DNA of 64,000 bases from Tichowtungia aerotolerans (GTDB lineage Bacteria > Verrucomicrobiota > Kiritimatiellia > Kiritimatiellales > Tichowtungiaceae). Location: contig NZ_CP047593.1 in assembly GCF_009905215.1 (NCBI RefSeq), forward strand, positions 930,001 through 994,000, written 5' to 3'. Position numbers and translations under genes: made by a program. The notes beneath the pieces are model-generated. The model made no database searches, was not told the origin of the DNA, and saw only the letters and a list, made by a program, of their open reading frames with translations. Positions 25,802 to 32,815 of this stretch are shown piece after piece. Positions within the stretch are counted from its first letter, which is position 1. Every line of letters starts with the position of its first letter.

Positions 25802-26098
25802 ATGAAACAGGATCAAAACAAATTAAGTCTGAGCGCGAAACTGGCCAAAGGTTTTTTGTCCGGAGGAGAAAACTCCAAGATATTCTCCGTACTGTTCATG
25901 ATTATTGCACTTGCATGGTTCATCCTTGGCATCAAATACGATCAACCTAAGAATCTTATCTTCGCTACTGCTTTTGGAATGATTGCTCTCATTTGGTTTT
26001 TGAAAGCGGGCTGTACAGAACTGCTTGAGAAGTTATACACAAAAAAGGACTCGAACCAGAAAGTTGAACTTACGGAAAACCCCGGTGGTGATTTTTAG
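25802..26098 (+). CDS. Cassette 1: small membrane protein
   Basis: 98 residues. Basic N-terminal region, two hydrophobic segments (about residues 31-45 and 56-70) and a polar tail. The final residues N-Q-K-V-E-L-T-E-N-P-G-G-D-F are encoded by the attC site itself, and the same tail ends the protein of cassette 6. Starts nine bases after the attI junction without a strong ribosome site, as is common for first cassettes. No family recognised. Confidence 0.65.
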   Translation: MKQDQNKLSLSAKLAKGFLSGGENSKIFSVLFMIIALAWFILGIKYDQPKNLIFATAFGMIALIWFLKAGCTELLEKLYTKKDSNQKVELTENPGGDF

Positions 26099-26164
26099 AA
26101 TCACAAGTTCGCACCAAACGGAAGTCGGCACGGCCTTTTCCGAAGCTCACTTTTGACGTTCGCT
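26050..26164 (+). repeat. attC site 1 (115 bp)
   Basis: R'' CTCGAAC (26050), nine-base spacer, L'' GAACTTACGG, apical stem, L' CCGAAGCTC, R' GTTCGCT (26158). L'' has an extra A relative to L', the extrahelical base expected of attC. Nearly identical to the sites at 28380 and 31250. Confidence 0.85.
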
Positions 26165-26170
26165 AGCAAT

Positions 26171-26587
26171 ATGAGTATAAAACTAAAAATAGGAATTGGC
26201 CTCCTTGGTGCGGCGATAATCGTTCTGCTGATAGTTTTGTGCACACCTATACAGGGAACATCTAAGCAGTATGCTAGGCGTGTACTTTTCCCTCGCGCAA
26301 CAAAAGCTGATATTGTGGCAATCAATACAAGCCTAGATCAGTACCGAATTGATACAGGCGCATACCCTGACCAGTTGTTGAACCTATCTCAAAACTCTGG
26401 CGCTAAAAATTGGAATGGGCCATATATACGTGAAAACAAACTGTCCGACCCGTGGGGACAACCGTTCCATTATGAAATAATCAATAACATACCAATTGTA
26501 GTATCGCGAGGACCTGATGGGGAACTATGGTCACCTGATGATATTGAAACAGCATTAAGACAAAAACTAAGCGAACCAATCAAGTGA
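26171..26587 (+). CDS. Cassette 2: membrane-anchored GspG-like (pseudopilin-type) protein
   Basis: 138 residues from ATG 26171 (the frame is open further upstream but runs into the attC). An N-terminal hydrophobic helix (about residues 6-22) is followed by A-T-K-A-D-I-V-A-I-N-T-S-L-D-Q-Y-R-I-D-T-G-A-Y-P. Then come G-P-Y-I, D-P-W-G-Q-P-F-H-Y and S-R-G-P-D-G-E, the C-terminal fold of type II secretion major pseudopilins. The usual prepilin peptidase motif (G-F-T-L-I-E) is absent, so it is probably a stand-alone membrane-anchored relative rather than a secretion component. Confidence 0.8.
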   Translation: MSIKLKIGIGLLGAAIIVLLIVLCTPIQGTSKQYARRVLFPRATKADIVAINTSLDQYRIDTGAYPDQLLNLSQNSGAKNWNGPYIRENKLSDPWGQPFHYEIINNIPIVVSRGPDGELWSPDDIETALRQKLSEPIK

Positions 26588-26654
26588 CCCTACGTGATGA
26601 CCCGGTCGGTCAAAATTGAACCACAAGACACGAGGGTCCTCTCAGACGTTCGCT
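26570..26654 (+). repeat. attC site 2 (85 bp)
   Basis: R'' AGCGAAC matches the cassette's own start GTTCGCT (26158); nine-base spacer; L'' GACCCTACGTGA pairs with L' ACGAGGGTC with one extra A; R' GTTCGCT at 26648. Overlaps the last codons of the GspG-like gene. Confidence 0.85.
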
Positions 26655-26662
26655 GAAATAAA

Positions 26663-27013
26663 ATGAAAACAAAAAATATAGCATGGGTTCTCCTGAGTAT
26701 TCTGGCATTAGCGGTTGTATGTGGCATCACTCTTTCAGCCCTGAAAAAAAGAAAAGTCAACAAAGAGTTTGAGCGACAGGTGATTCAATCATTTGAGAAT
26801 GACATCGAGCTTCAACGACAATTGGCCATGCAAAGCATCACGAATAACACTGAGTGTTCTTATTACACCCATGCCGTCTTCCCAGAAGAGACGATCTGCG
26901 ATATTGCAAACATGTATGGTGTGTCACAAAAAGAAATCATGAGCATTAATAAGATCACCGATGGGGCGCATCTTAAACCAGGAACAGTTCTAATGATTCC
27001 AATTAAAAATTGA
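26663..27013 (+). CDS. Cassette 3: membrane-anchored LysM-domain protein
   Basis: 116 residues. N-terminal hydrophobic anchor (about 8-25), a charged helix, then one LysM module: Y-T-H-A-V-F-P-E-E-T-I-C-D-I-A-N-M-Y-G-V, I-M-S-I-N-K-I, and L-K-P-G-T-V-L-M-I-P. LysM binds N-acetylglucosamine-containing glycans such as peptidoglycan, so the product is probably a periplasmic wall-binding protein. Low GC compared with the backbone. Confidence 0.82.
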   Translation: MKTKNIAWVLLSILALAVVCGITLSALKKRKVNKEFERQVIQSFENDIELQRQLAMQSITNNTECSYYTHAVFPEETICDIANMYGVSQKEIMSINKITDGAHLKPGTVLMIPIKN

Positions 27014-27025
27014 GAATATAACCAC

Positions 27026-27109
27026 AGCGAACAAATCAAGTGAGCCTACGTGATAACGCCCGTCGCCCAGATGAAGCACACTTCACGAGGCTCCTTTCAA
27101 ACGTTAGAA
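27026..27109 (+). repeat. attC site 3 (84 bp)
   Basis: R'' AGCGAAC complements this cassette's first bases (GTTCGCT at 26648). L'' GAGCCTACGTGA pairs with L' TCACGAGGCTC, one extrahelical A. R' is GTTAGAA at 27103. Confidence 0.87.
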
Positions 27110-27460
27110 GGACCGACGGGGTTAAACCTCTGGTGGGGAACCGGTAATGATTGTTAAGGGGCGCACAAGTTGAGTAAAAGTTGTTTGAGTGGTAATCTTA
27201 AAATCCCGGCGGCATAACGGAGTTGATGGCGACCGGGATTTTAAGATTACCGCAACGTTGAAAGGTACTAATTGAATTTTTTTGTGCGGGGCGACTGGAA
27301 CAGCGTCACGTAGAAACTGTGCGATGCGGGGAAGCACACAATGGAGTCGAACTTGAAGCGCCCCCGTCGCTCCAAGTTCTAACAATGGCATGCAGCTGAC
27401 CGGGTTGACATTGGATTGATTCAGGCGAAGCTGGCCGCCCGGCAGCTGATGCCTGTTACG
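27104..27460. other. Cassette 4: no recognisable gene, large inverted repeat
   Basis: No plausible plus-strand gene. The dominant element is a perfect 19-base inverted repeat, GGTAATCTTAAAATCCCGG at 27191-27209 and its complement at 27233-27251, around a 23-base loop. An outer arm CGCACAA (27162) / TTGTGCG (27282) brackets it, spanning 127 bases. It may be a structured RNA, a small non-autonomous element, or a terminator. The cassette ends with its own correct attC. Confidence 0.6.
27191..27251. repeat. Perfect 19-bp inverted repeat in cassette 4
   Basis: Stem of 19 pairs and a 23-base loop containing GGCATAACGGAGTTGATGG. No T-run follows, so a simple terminator is less likely. Confidence 0.85.
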
Positions 27461-27466
27461 TTGGCA
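27377..27466 (+). repeat. attC site 4 (90 bp)
   Basis: R'' TTCTAAC complements GTTAGAA at the start of this cassette. CAGCTGACCGGG pairs with CCCGGCAGCTG, leaving an extra A. R' is GTTGGCA (27460). Different in sequence from the other sites but with the same architecture. Confidence 0.82.
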
Positions 27467-27475
27467 GCAAAAAAT

Positions 27476-27946
27476 ATGAAAAATTTAATTCCAGTAATAA
27501 CACTGATCGTTGGAGTCGGAATCGGATGGGGAATTGCGACCTACCAATCCCGTTGCGCATTCCAAGAAATACAGAAAACGTGGACTCCTGAGTTTCGGGA
27601 ACTGGTGACGCAAAGCGTCTCCATTGGAAAAACAATGACGAAAGACGAACTGCAGGAACTGCGCAAGTTCGCAATCAAAACGGGAAGCAAAAAGGTCACT
27701 GACCTGAACTCTCAAGCTTATGCAGAAGCAAAGCACGCCTTGCTGATGAAGAAATTGATCGAGAATGGGGAGGTGGATGAGGCCCTTTCGTATTCCTTGT
27801 CCTGCCTAGGACGTTTTATAGAGCAATACGACCGAGGTGATTTCGAAAATGACATTAACGAAGAACTGGCAGACAAGCTGGCAGATCACATAAAATCTGC
27901 CAACCAGTGCCCACACTCTATCACCGCCTCCGGCGGTTCAGAGTGA
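27476..27946 (+). CDS. Cassette 5: single-span membrane/periplasmic protein, unknown
   Basis: 156 residues from ATG 27476, ten bases after the cassette junction. One N-terminal hydrophobic segment (L-I-P-V-I-T-L-I-V-G-V-G-I-G-W-G-I-A) followed by an all-helical charged domain. The middle (A-Y-A-E-A-K-H-A-L-L-M-K-K-L-I-E-N-G-E-V-D-E-A) is suggestive of a helical repeat. The coding end runs into the attC (S-A-N-Q-C-P-H). No family recognised. Confidence 0.6.
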   Translation: MKNLIPVITLIVGVGIGWGIATYQSRCAFQEIQKTWTPEFRELVTQSVSIGKTMTKDELQELRKFAIKTGSKKVTDLNSQAYAEAKHALLMKKLIENGEVDEALSYSLSCLGRFIEQYDRGDFENDINEELADKLADHIKSANQCPHSITASGGSE

Positions 27947-27961
27947 TGCTGATCGTTGGAA
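27898..27961 (+). repeat. attC site 5 (64 bp, short type)
   Basis: R'' TGCCAAC complements GTTGGCA at this cassette's start. Inner stem CACTCT / AGAGTG and apical ACCGCC / GGCGGT. R' is GTTGGAA (27955). Confidence 0.8.
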
Positions 27962-27969
27962 TCACATAG

Positions 27970-28428
27970 ATGAAAATTTATTTAAAAACATTACGATGGT
28001 GTATCGGGGCGGCTGTTCTTCTGCCACTAATTCTCGCTGTTCCCAAAATCTATCCTCAGCTATACCTGCTCATGAACCCGCTGGTTTATTTTTGCGCCTA
28101 TATCGCACTTTTCATCTGGGCAGGAGCAAAAGCATCGCAGGCAAATTATTCAATAATTCATTCTGCATTTGCTGGCACAGCAGTCTTGTTGGTCTCCCAG
28201 ATAGTAAACACACCACTACGATTTATTTTTTCGGCTACAGCAGCAACAGAAACCAGACCCCCATGGGGCATCGCAATCCATGCCAGCCTTCAGTCTATCC
28301 TTGTTTTTTGTTTCTGCTTCCCGATTGCTCTAGGATTTTCAGCATTAGGTGCATATTTAAACTCCGGTAAAACAAAAAATTCCAACCAGAAAGTTGAACT
28401 TACGGAAAACCCCGGTGGTGATTTTTAA
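27970..28428 (+). CDS. Cassette 6: four-span membrane protein
   Basis: 152 residues with about four hydrophobic segments (roughly 13-28, 40-55, 66-85 and 108-130). The C-terminus N-Q-K-V-E-L-T-E-N-P-G-G-D-F is encoded by the attC and is identical to that of cassette 1. No known family; the layout suggests a small inner-membrane protein. Confidence 0.6.
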   Translation: MKIYLKTLRWCIGAAVLLPLILAVPKIYPQLYLLMNPLVYFCAYIALFIWAGAKASQANYSIIHSAFAGTAVLLVSQIVNTPLRFIFSATAATETRPPWGIAIHASLQSILVFCFCFPIALGFSALGAYLNSGKTKNSNQKVELTENPGGDF

Positions 28429-28494
28429 AATCAAAAGTTCGCACAGAGCGAAAGTCGGCACGGCCTTTTCCGAAGCTCACTTTTGACGTTGGAA
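28380..28494 (+). repeat. attC site 6 (115 bp)
   Basis: R'' TTCCAAC complements this cassette's start GTTGGAA. L'' GAACTTACGG and L' CCGAAGCTC as in sites 1 and 9. R' GTTGGAA at 28488. Confidence 0.85.
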
Positions 28495-28501
28495 TTGAAA
28501 A

Positions 28502-29041
28502 ATGATCTATCAACCAATTATAGCTAATGCAGGCGTTCCAATGATCGCCTTAGAAATGCCGTTGATGCTCATAGCGCTCATTCCGGTTATTGTCGTAGAA
28601 TTATTCGTAGCAAAACGACTCTGTGGGCTAAGCTGGAAAAGGATCACTCTAGGCGTTTCAGCCGCAAACATCGTTTCAACGCTCATAGGGGTTCCTTTGT
28701 CGTGGGGCCTCATGCTTGGATTACAATTGCTCACCACAGGAGGTGGCGGGTACAGCGGCCCTCTTGCGATGCTCGTAGCTGTTACCGTACAAGCGGCATG
28801 GTTACTTCCGTATGAAGAGCATTTAAACTGGATGGTTCCGACAGCAATGATGGTGCTATTTATTCCCGCCTTTCTTATTTCGGTTTGGTCAGAACGCCTT
28901 TTATGTCAGCTCTTTTGGAAGGACACCGAGCGAACAGTCATCAAAAGGGCTGTTTGGATTTTCAATTTGGTTTCATACGGGATATTAACGGCAGGGGTAT
29001 TTATTTGGCTGATGATTTCTATCACCTCAAAAACAAACTAA
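28502..29041 (+). CDS. Cassette 7: multi-span membrane protein
   Basis: 179 residues with about five hydrophobic segments. An amino-terminal L-M-L-I-A-L-I-P-V-I-V-V-E segment precedes a basic stretch (A-K-R-L-C-G-L-S-W-K-R), then spans with a Gly-rich loop (T-T-G-G-G-G-Y-S-G). The E-x-x-x-A-K-R-x-x-G-x-x-W layout recurs in uncharacterised membrane proteins. I cannot name a function. Its attC is interrupted immediately after the stop codon by an IS110-family element. Confidence 0.6.
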   Translation: MIYQPIIANAGVPMIALEMPLMLIALIPVIVVELFVAKRLCGLSWKRITLGVSAANIVSTLIGVPLSWGLMLGLQLLTTGGGGYSGPLAMLVAVTVQAAWLLPYEEHLNWMVPTAMMVLFIPAFLISVWSERLLCQLFWKDTERTVIKRAVWIFNLVSYGILTAGVFIWLMISITSKTN

Positions 29042-29058
29042 TTCCAACCAGCCATCTG
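29042..29058 (+). repeat. attC site 7, left part (split by IS110 element)
   Basis: R'' TTCCAAC (29042) complements the cassette's start GTTGGAA, followed by CAGCCATCTGA. The sequence then enters the IS element. The partner half, carrying ATGGCTGG and an R'-like GTT, is on the far side (30466-30527). Confidence 0.7.
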
Positions 29059-29059
29059 A

Positions 29060-30465
29060 GGATGTCCGTCAACATAAAAACTGACTTTCAATCGGCCCGT
29101 TGAGCCTTATAGCATCGGGGTGTTCTGCAATAATCTTCCATAAATTCGACCCGCGTTTTTTAAGGACGCTGAGGTAATGCAGTTCGTCGTACGGAACCCG
29201 CTCTTTCCAGCATTTATAGAGGATGCGTATCCACTTGTATGCCAAGGCGCGAACTGCCTGATGATGTCCCATTCCCCTTTCGCGCGCCTGGATATAAAAC
29301 GCACGTGCCCAGATGGAATGCTTTGTGGTTTCGCCAGCCCATTCATGAAAACTCTGACGAATAAAGTTCGAACACTTCCATCGCCGGTGTATCCATTCGC
29401 TCTTTCCACTGCGCTCGGTGACCGGCGCCATGCCGGAGTAGTTCTCCAGATCCAGAGCAGAACCAAACCGCTCCCGGTCGGTTCCCAGTGCCGCAATCAG
29501 TCGAGGTACAAACACCCGACCCGTGGCCGGGAAGCTGGAAATAATCTGTGCATCCTCATGATCGGTATAAACCTGATAGATGTGTTTGTCGTAGTCCCGA
29601 ATGCTTTTAAGCAGATCCCGCAGCTGAACGACTATGCTCAAAGCTTGTCGGCTGTAACAGTCGATGATCACCTCATCGGTCGTAACCGGCACGGCCTGTT
29701 TAATCTGCTCCAGACGCTTTTCAATGGTCTGCATATAGCGACTGCTGTGGCGGGTGTAGAAGCTCTTTACACTTGAGCGTTGCGCTCGTTTTAATGACTC
29801 GAGAGTTGGCCAACGTTCAATAAAATCGAGAGCCAGCTTTTCATTAAGCTTATCCCCGGCCACCTTGCAGGCCAATGGATAGTAGGTTTTCAGACAGGAT
29901 CGCAGTTCATTGGTCAGCTTTACGCGCAGGTCAACCAACTTGCGCCGATGTTCGCACAGCAGCATCAATCGGCGGGTTTCCGGTGTATCCGGTTTCCACG
30001 CCGTCAGCTTATAGTTTGAGTCGCGAACGATCTCCATAATCAGTTCGGCATCATCCGGGTCATCTTTGGCCCCGCTCGGGCTCCATGCATCACGCATCTT
30101 TGCCACGGTGGATGGATGAACAACAAATACGGTTATGAATCCGCAGTTCATTAACTGATAGGCAAGGGCTCCTTTTTTCTGCTCAAGACCAATCGCAATC
30201 TGCCGGTTAGGATAACGCTCGCGTAAAGTAATCAGCCACTGCTCAATCACCTCCGGTCGATGTTCAACCTGAGAAAACTCTGTCGATTCGGAATCGGCAT
30301 CCCACAGACAGAGGTCATGCTTCAGATCCGCCCAGTCAAACCCGATGACCGCCGCAAAACGCTTTGCTTGATTTTTCATCCTGCACTCCTTTCATTTTTA
30401 CTGGCGGAACACGCTGGCTTCGAACCTGCGAAAGACTTATAGTCGGTCATGATCTGACGACATCC
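29060..30465 (-). mobile_element. IS110-family element (IS1111-like), inserted in an attC site
   Basis: About 1.4 kb with one transposase gene. Subterminal inverted repeats: GGATGTCCGTC at the left (29060-29070) and GACGACATCC at the right (30456-30465). No target duplication is expected for this family. IS1111-group elements that target attC sites are known, and the placement between the two halves of an attC fits that habit. Exact ends are inferred from the repeats. Confidence 0.75.
29069..30379 (-). CDS. IS110-family transposase (DEDD)
   Basis: 436 residues, full length. The N-terminal RuvC-like catalytic part has G-F-D-W-A-D-L-K-H-D (first Asp), I-G-L-E-Q-K-K-G (Glu) and A-K-D-D-P-D-D-A-E-L (final Asp pair). 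The C-terminal transposase_20 part contains I-S-S-F-P-A-T-G-R-V and G-M-A-P-V-T-E-R-S-G-K-S, with the family's conserved Ser. Shine-Dalgarno AAAGGAG precedes the start. Appears intact. Confidence 0.92.
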   Translation of the reverse strand: MKNQAKRFAAVIGFDWADLKHDLCLWDADSESTEFSQVEHRPEVIEQWLITLRERYPNRQIAIGLEQKKGALAYQLMNCGFITVFVVHPSTVAKMRDAWSPSGAKDDPDDAELIMEIVRDSNYKLTAWKPDTPETRRLMLLCEHRRKLVDLRVKLTNELRSCLKTYYPLACKVAGDKLNEKLALDFIERWPTLESLKRAQRSSVKSFYTRHSSRYMQTIEKRLEQIKQAVPVTTDEVIIDCYSRQALSIVVQLRDLLKSIRDYDKHIYQVYTDHEDAQIISSFPATGRVFVPRLIAALGTDRERFGSALDLENYSGMAPVTERSGKSEWIHRRWKCSNFIRQSFHEWAGETTKHSIWARAFYIQARERGMGHHQAVRALAYKWIRILYKCWKERVPYDELHYLSVLKKRGSNLWKIIAEHPDAIRLNGPIESQFLC

Positions 30466-30675
30466 GAGTATTCGTTGTCGGTCGAAGCACACCGGCGAGG
30501 TCGAATGGCTGGTTTCAAGCGTTGCTGCGCTGATCAAGTCAGGTTCGTACCAAGCCGGTGCGTGCCCCTCGGGGCAAAACTAACATGAAAAAGGAACAAA
30601 AATTGAACTCAGGCAGCCTCCACTCAGAGCGTTCGCTTCGCTCTCCGCTCCGGCTGCCGGAATTACAAGTGGAAT
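30466..30675. other. attC 7 right part and a gene-less cassette 8
   Basis: 30466-30527 holds ATGGCTGG (pairing with the left part), GGTCGAAGCACA as in other attC sites, and GTTGCTG (30521) as a poor R' box. The following 150 bases contain no plausible gene. A GGCAGCC / GGCTGCC inverted repeat lies at about 30612-30660. Either a non-coding cassette or one damaged by the IS insertion. Confidence 0.5.
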
Positions 30676-30759
30676 ACCTATAAGTCAAGTGAGCTTACGT
30701 GACACTCCGGGTCGATCCGGTCGAAGCACAAGGCACGAGGGTCCTTTTAGGCGTTAGAT
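30676..30759 (+). repeat. attC site 8 (R'' degenerate)
   Basis: L'' GAGCTTACGTG (30691) and L' CACGAGGGTC with GGTCGAAGCACA between, closely matching sites 2 and 3. R' GTTAGAT at 30753 is a consensus GTTRRRY. The R'' box is not conserved, consistent with loss of the parent cassette's end. Confidence 0.78.
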
Positions 30760-30778
30760 GTAGTAAGAAAGGAGAAAT

Positions 30779-31255
30779 ATGGGCACATCCGACTTAGCAA
30801 AAGAAGCACTGAGAATCGCAGGTACAGCAGGCCTAAGCAAAGATGTCATTGATTTGCTCAAAGAAAAAATCAACCTGCTAGACGAAAAAGTTGATGATCT
30901 AACCAGTGAAAATTCCTCATTAAAATCAGAGAACTATGACTTACGAAAACAATTAGAGTCTCTTCTGGAATCGCAGTCTGATGGCACCTCTAAACCTGAA
31001 GGTTTTGACGATACGACCGACGCTATTCTAAAATTATTCTTTGACGTCCATGATTCGATTCCTGCCGAACTAATTGCTCGTGAACTAAACATTCAAACAT
31101 CAATTGTGAGGTATCACTTTGACCTGCTTTCTGAACACGACATGATTAGACGAATGCAGGGAGGAACGCGAGGGTTTGTCTCCGGAGTTGCATCTCCAGC
31201 TAAATACGGATTGTGTAAGGCAGGGCGAGAGTATGTGGTAAAAAATCTCATCTAA
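30779..31255 (+). CDS. Cassette 9: coiled-coil plus winged-helix protein
   Basis: 158 residues. Residues 22-66 form a strong coiled coil (L-K-E-K-I-N-L-L-D-E-K-V-D-D-L repeating). Residues 78-140 read as a winged helix: I-P-A-E-L-I-A-R-E-L-N-I-Q-T-S-I-V-R-Y-H-F-D-L-L then G-F-V-S as the wing. A DNA-binding regulator or antitoxin-like protein is plausible. It has its own Shine-Dalgarno (AAGGAGA), unlike most cassette genes. No partner gene in the cassette. Confidence 0.75.
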   Translation: MGTSDLAKEALRIAGTAGLSKDVIDLLKEKINLLDEKVDDLTSENSSLKSENYDLRKQLESLLESQSDGTSKPEGFDDTTDAILKLFFDVHDSIPAELIARELNIQTSIVRYHFDLLSEHDMIRRMQGGTRGFVSGVASPAKYGLCKAGREYVVKNLI

Positions 31256-31364
31256 CCAGAAAGTGGAACTTACGGAAAACCCCGGTGGTGATTTTTAAAA
31301 TCAAAAGTTCGCGCAGAGTGGAAGTCGGCACGGCCTTTTCCGAAGCTCACTTTTGACGTTCATA
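31250..31364 (+). repeat. attC site 9 (115 bp)
   Basis: R'' ATCTAAC complements this cassette's start GTTAGAT (30753). L'' GGAACTTACGG, L' CCGAAGCTC, R' GTTCATA at 31358. Third near-identical copy of the 115-bp type. The stop codon of the cassette gene lies within R''. Confidence 0.87.
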
Positions 31365-31680
31365 TGGCTGAAGCTTTGTCAACAAGGCAAAAAAAGTTCA
31401 GACCCACATTTCCCAATGTTTGGGAAAGGGTCTTCCGATCGTTCCCGGGGGCCGGAAGAGCGCACGCAGGGTGAGCGGTTGTTTCCGCATGCAGGGTATG
31501 CTCATATCCGTGGACTGGGTACCACATTTTCTTTGATCACCGCGGCCTTGTTCTTTGTCTGGGTGGCGAGCACTCACCGTTGCCCCGTCAGGCATTCATG
31601 GCTTAGCTCATAACGTTCATCAAGTACCGGCCTCTGCAACTCTCGTTTCCGTACCCCCGGGTTCGATTCTGGAAAAAGTT
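31365..31680. other. Distal end of the cassette array, no clear gene
   Basis: A 36-codon frame starts at ATG 31366 and a longer TTG-initiated frame ends at 31613; neither is convincing. Contains a palindrome copy (31408-31428) and an R'-like GTTCATC at 31615 preceded by GGCTTA, as in classical attC L' boxes, but no L'' or R'' partner. It may be a decayed last cassette. Confidence 0.4.
31408..31428. repeat. Dispersed palindrome copy (expanded symmetric arms)
   Basis: TTTCCCAATGTTTGGGAAA: arms carry an extra C/G but remain perfectly symmetric, a compensatory change that supports selection or copying of the fold. Confidence 0.75.
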
Positions 31681-32685
31681 TTATCCGACGATCTTCGCCA
31701 GATCCCAAATATATGAGGAGAGTTCACGGGCAACGGCAACCCGGATTTTGTTCGGGTGCATTCCCCGGAAGATCAGTTTATTCCAGCGTTTGTTTAATCG
31801 ATTCTGGGCATGCCAGCTGATGATTTTCACCTCCCGAGAAAGCCCTTCCTGACGCACGGAGAGTCCTTTGGCTATTTTGGGCGGCTTTCGATAATGCTCG
31901 GCTGATTCAACCAGCATCCAACGCGCGTGAGAGTTGCCGCACTTGGTAATGGAGCCCTGTCGTCTTCGGCCACCGGAGGAGTCCTCCGATGGAACCAGCC
32001 CGAGATAGGCCATTAGCTGTTTGGGATGTTCGAATCGACCAAAGTGTCCGATTTCGCTGACGATCACCATCGCCGCTGTTCGTTTAAAACCCTTGAACCC
32101 CATTAGAGCTTCGACCAGTGGCTTGCGAGACCAGGTCTGTAAAAGGGCTTCCATCTGCCCGTCAATGCGTTCGACCTGTTTGACTGCAAAATCGATCCGT
32201 TGAAGATACTCTTCCAGAACCACTTTTTGCGCTGGATCGGCCAGTACAAGTTCCCGCAGGTAACGCATGTGCGGCTCGCCCCAATGAGCTTTCCCTTTGT
32301 AGCGGTATCCATTCCGAAGCAAAAAGGAGAGCAGCTGTTTCTTCGTCCGGGCCATGGAGTTGACCGCATCGGTTCGTCCCCGGCATACATCGCGGATCAC
32401 CTCGTCTTCGACGGAAAGAATATGAATGCCTTCCAACTCGCCGGCACGATAGGGCCGTGCGAGCTTGCGGGCGTCGCGTCGGTCCGTCTTGACCCGATCG
32501 CCGGACTGCGTCGGGATCTTCGACGGCGCAACCACAATGCACTCAAACCCCAGTTTAATAAGACGTCTTGCCAGTACGAACCCTGTCGGTCCCGCCTCGT
32601 AGCACAGCGCCATATCCTCCTTCGCCAGCTCATACTTTTTCATGATCCGCCGCAGCACTGCCTCAAACGCTTTCAAAACACCCAT
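31681..32685 (-). pseudogene. IS110-family transposase, N-terminally truncated
   Basis: 334 residues beginning G-V-L-K-A-F-E-A-V-L, then C-Y-E-A-G-P-T-G-F (Glu motif), V-A-P-S-K-I-P and D-R-V-K-T-D-R-R-D-A-R-K (Asp motif). The C-terminal half (A-L-M-G-F-K-G-F-K-R-T-A, Y-L-G-L-V-P-S-E-D-S-S-G) is complete. The first catalytic Asp (normally within the first ~20 residues of a ~380-400 residue protein) is missing, and a stop codon directly precedes the first Met in frame. Distinct subgroup from the other IS110 copy. Probably inactive. Confidence 0.78.
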
Positions 32686-32815
32686 TTAAGAGATGGGGGT
32701 CCCACCTTATGGCCTTTGCCGCCGAAGTTTGTTGCCGCGCTCGCTGGTGTGAGCGCTCCGCCATTGCATGGGCAGGATCCAGCAGGAAACGATGAAGCGG
32801 TTCAAAACGCTCCTG

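Noticed and set aside
27122-27391. 89-codon minus-strand frame in cassette 4
   Set aside because: Spans the 19-bp inverted repeat and the attC R'' box and is opposite to the cassette orientation; no domain seen.
25701-31364. Repeated 115-bp sequences considered as a CRISPR or tandem repeat array
   Set aside because: Spacing is gene-sized and irregular and the repeat ends obey the attC R''/R' rules, so an integron explains them.
31353-31613. 86-codon TTG-initiated frame at the distal end of the array
   Set aside because: Start lies within an attC box, composition is unconvincing, and an alternative frame crosses it; listed only as part of the gene-less interval.
31655-31675. GGGTTCGATTC near the truncated IS110, considered as a tRNA end
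   Set aside because: T-stem has mismatches and no cloverleaf can be formed around it.
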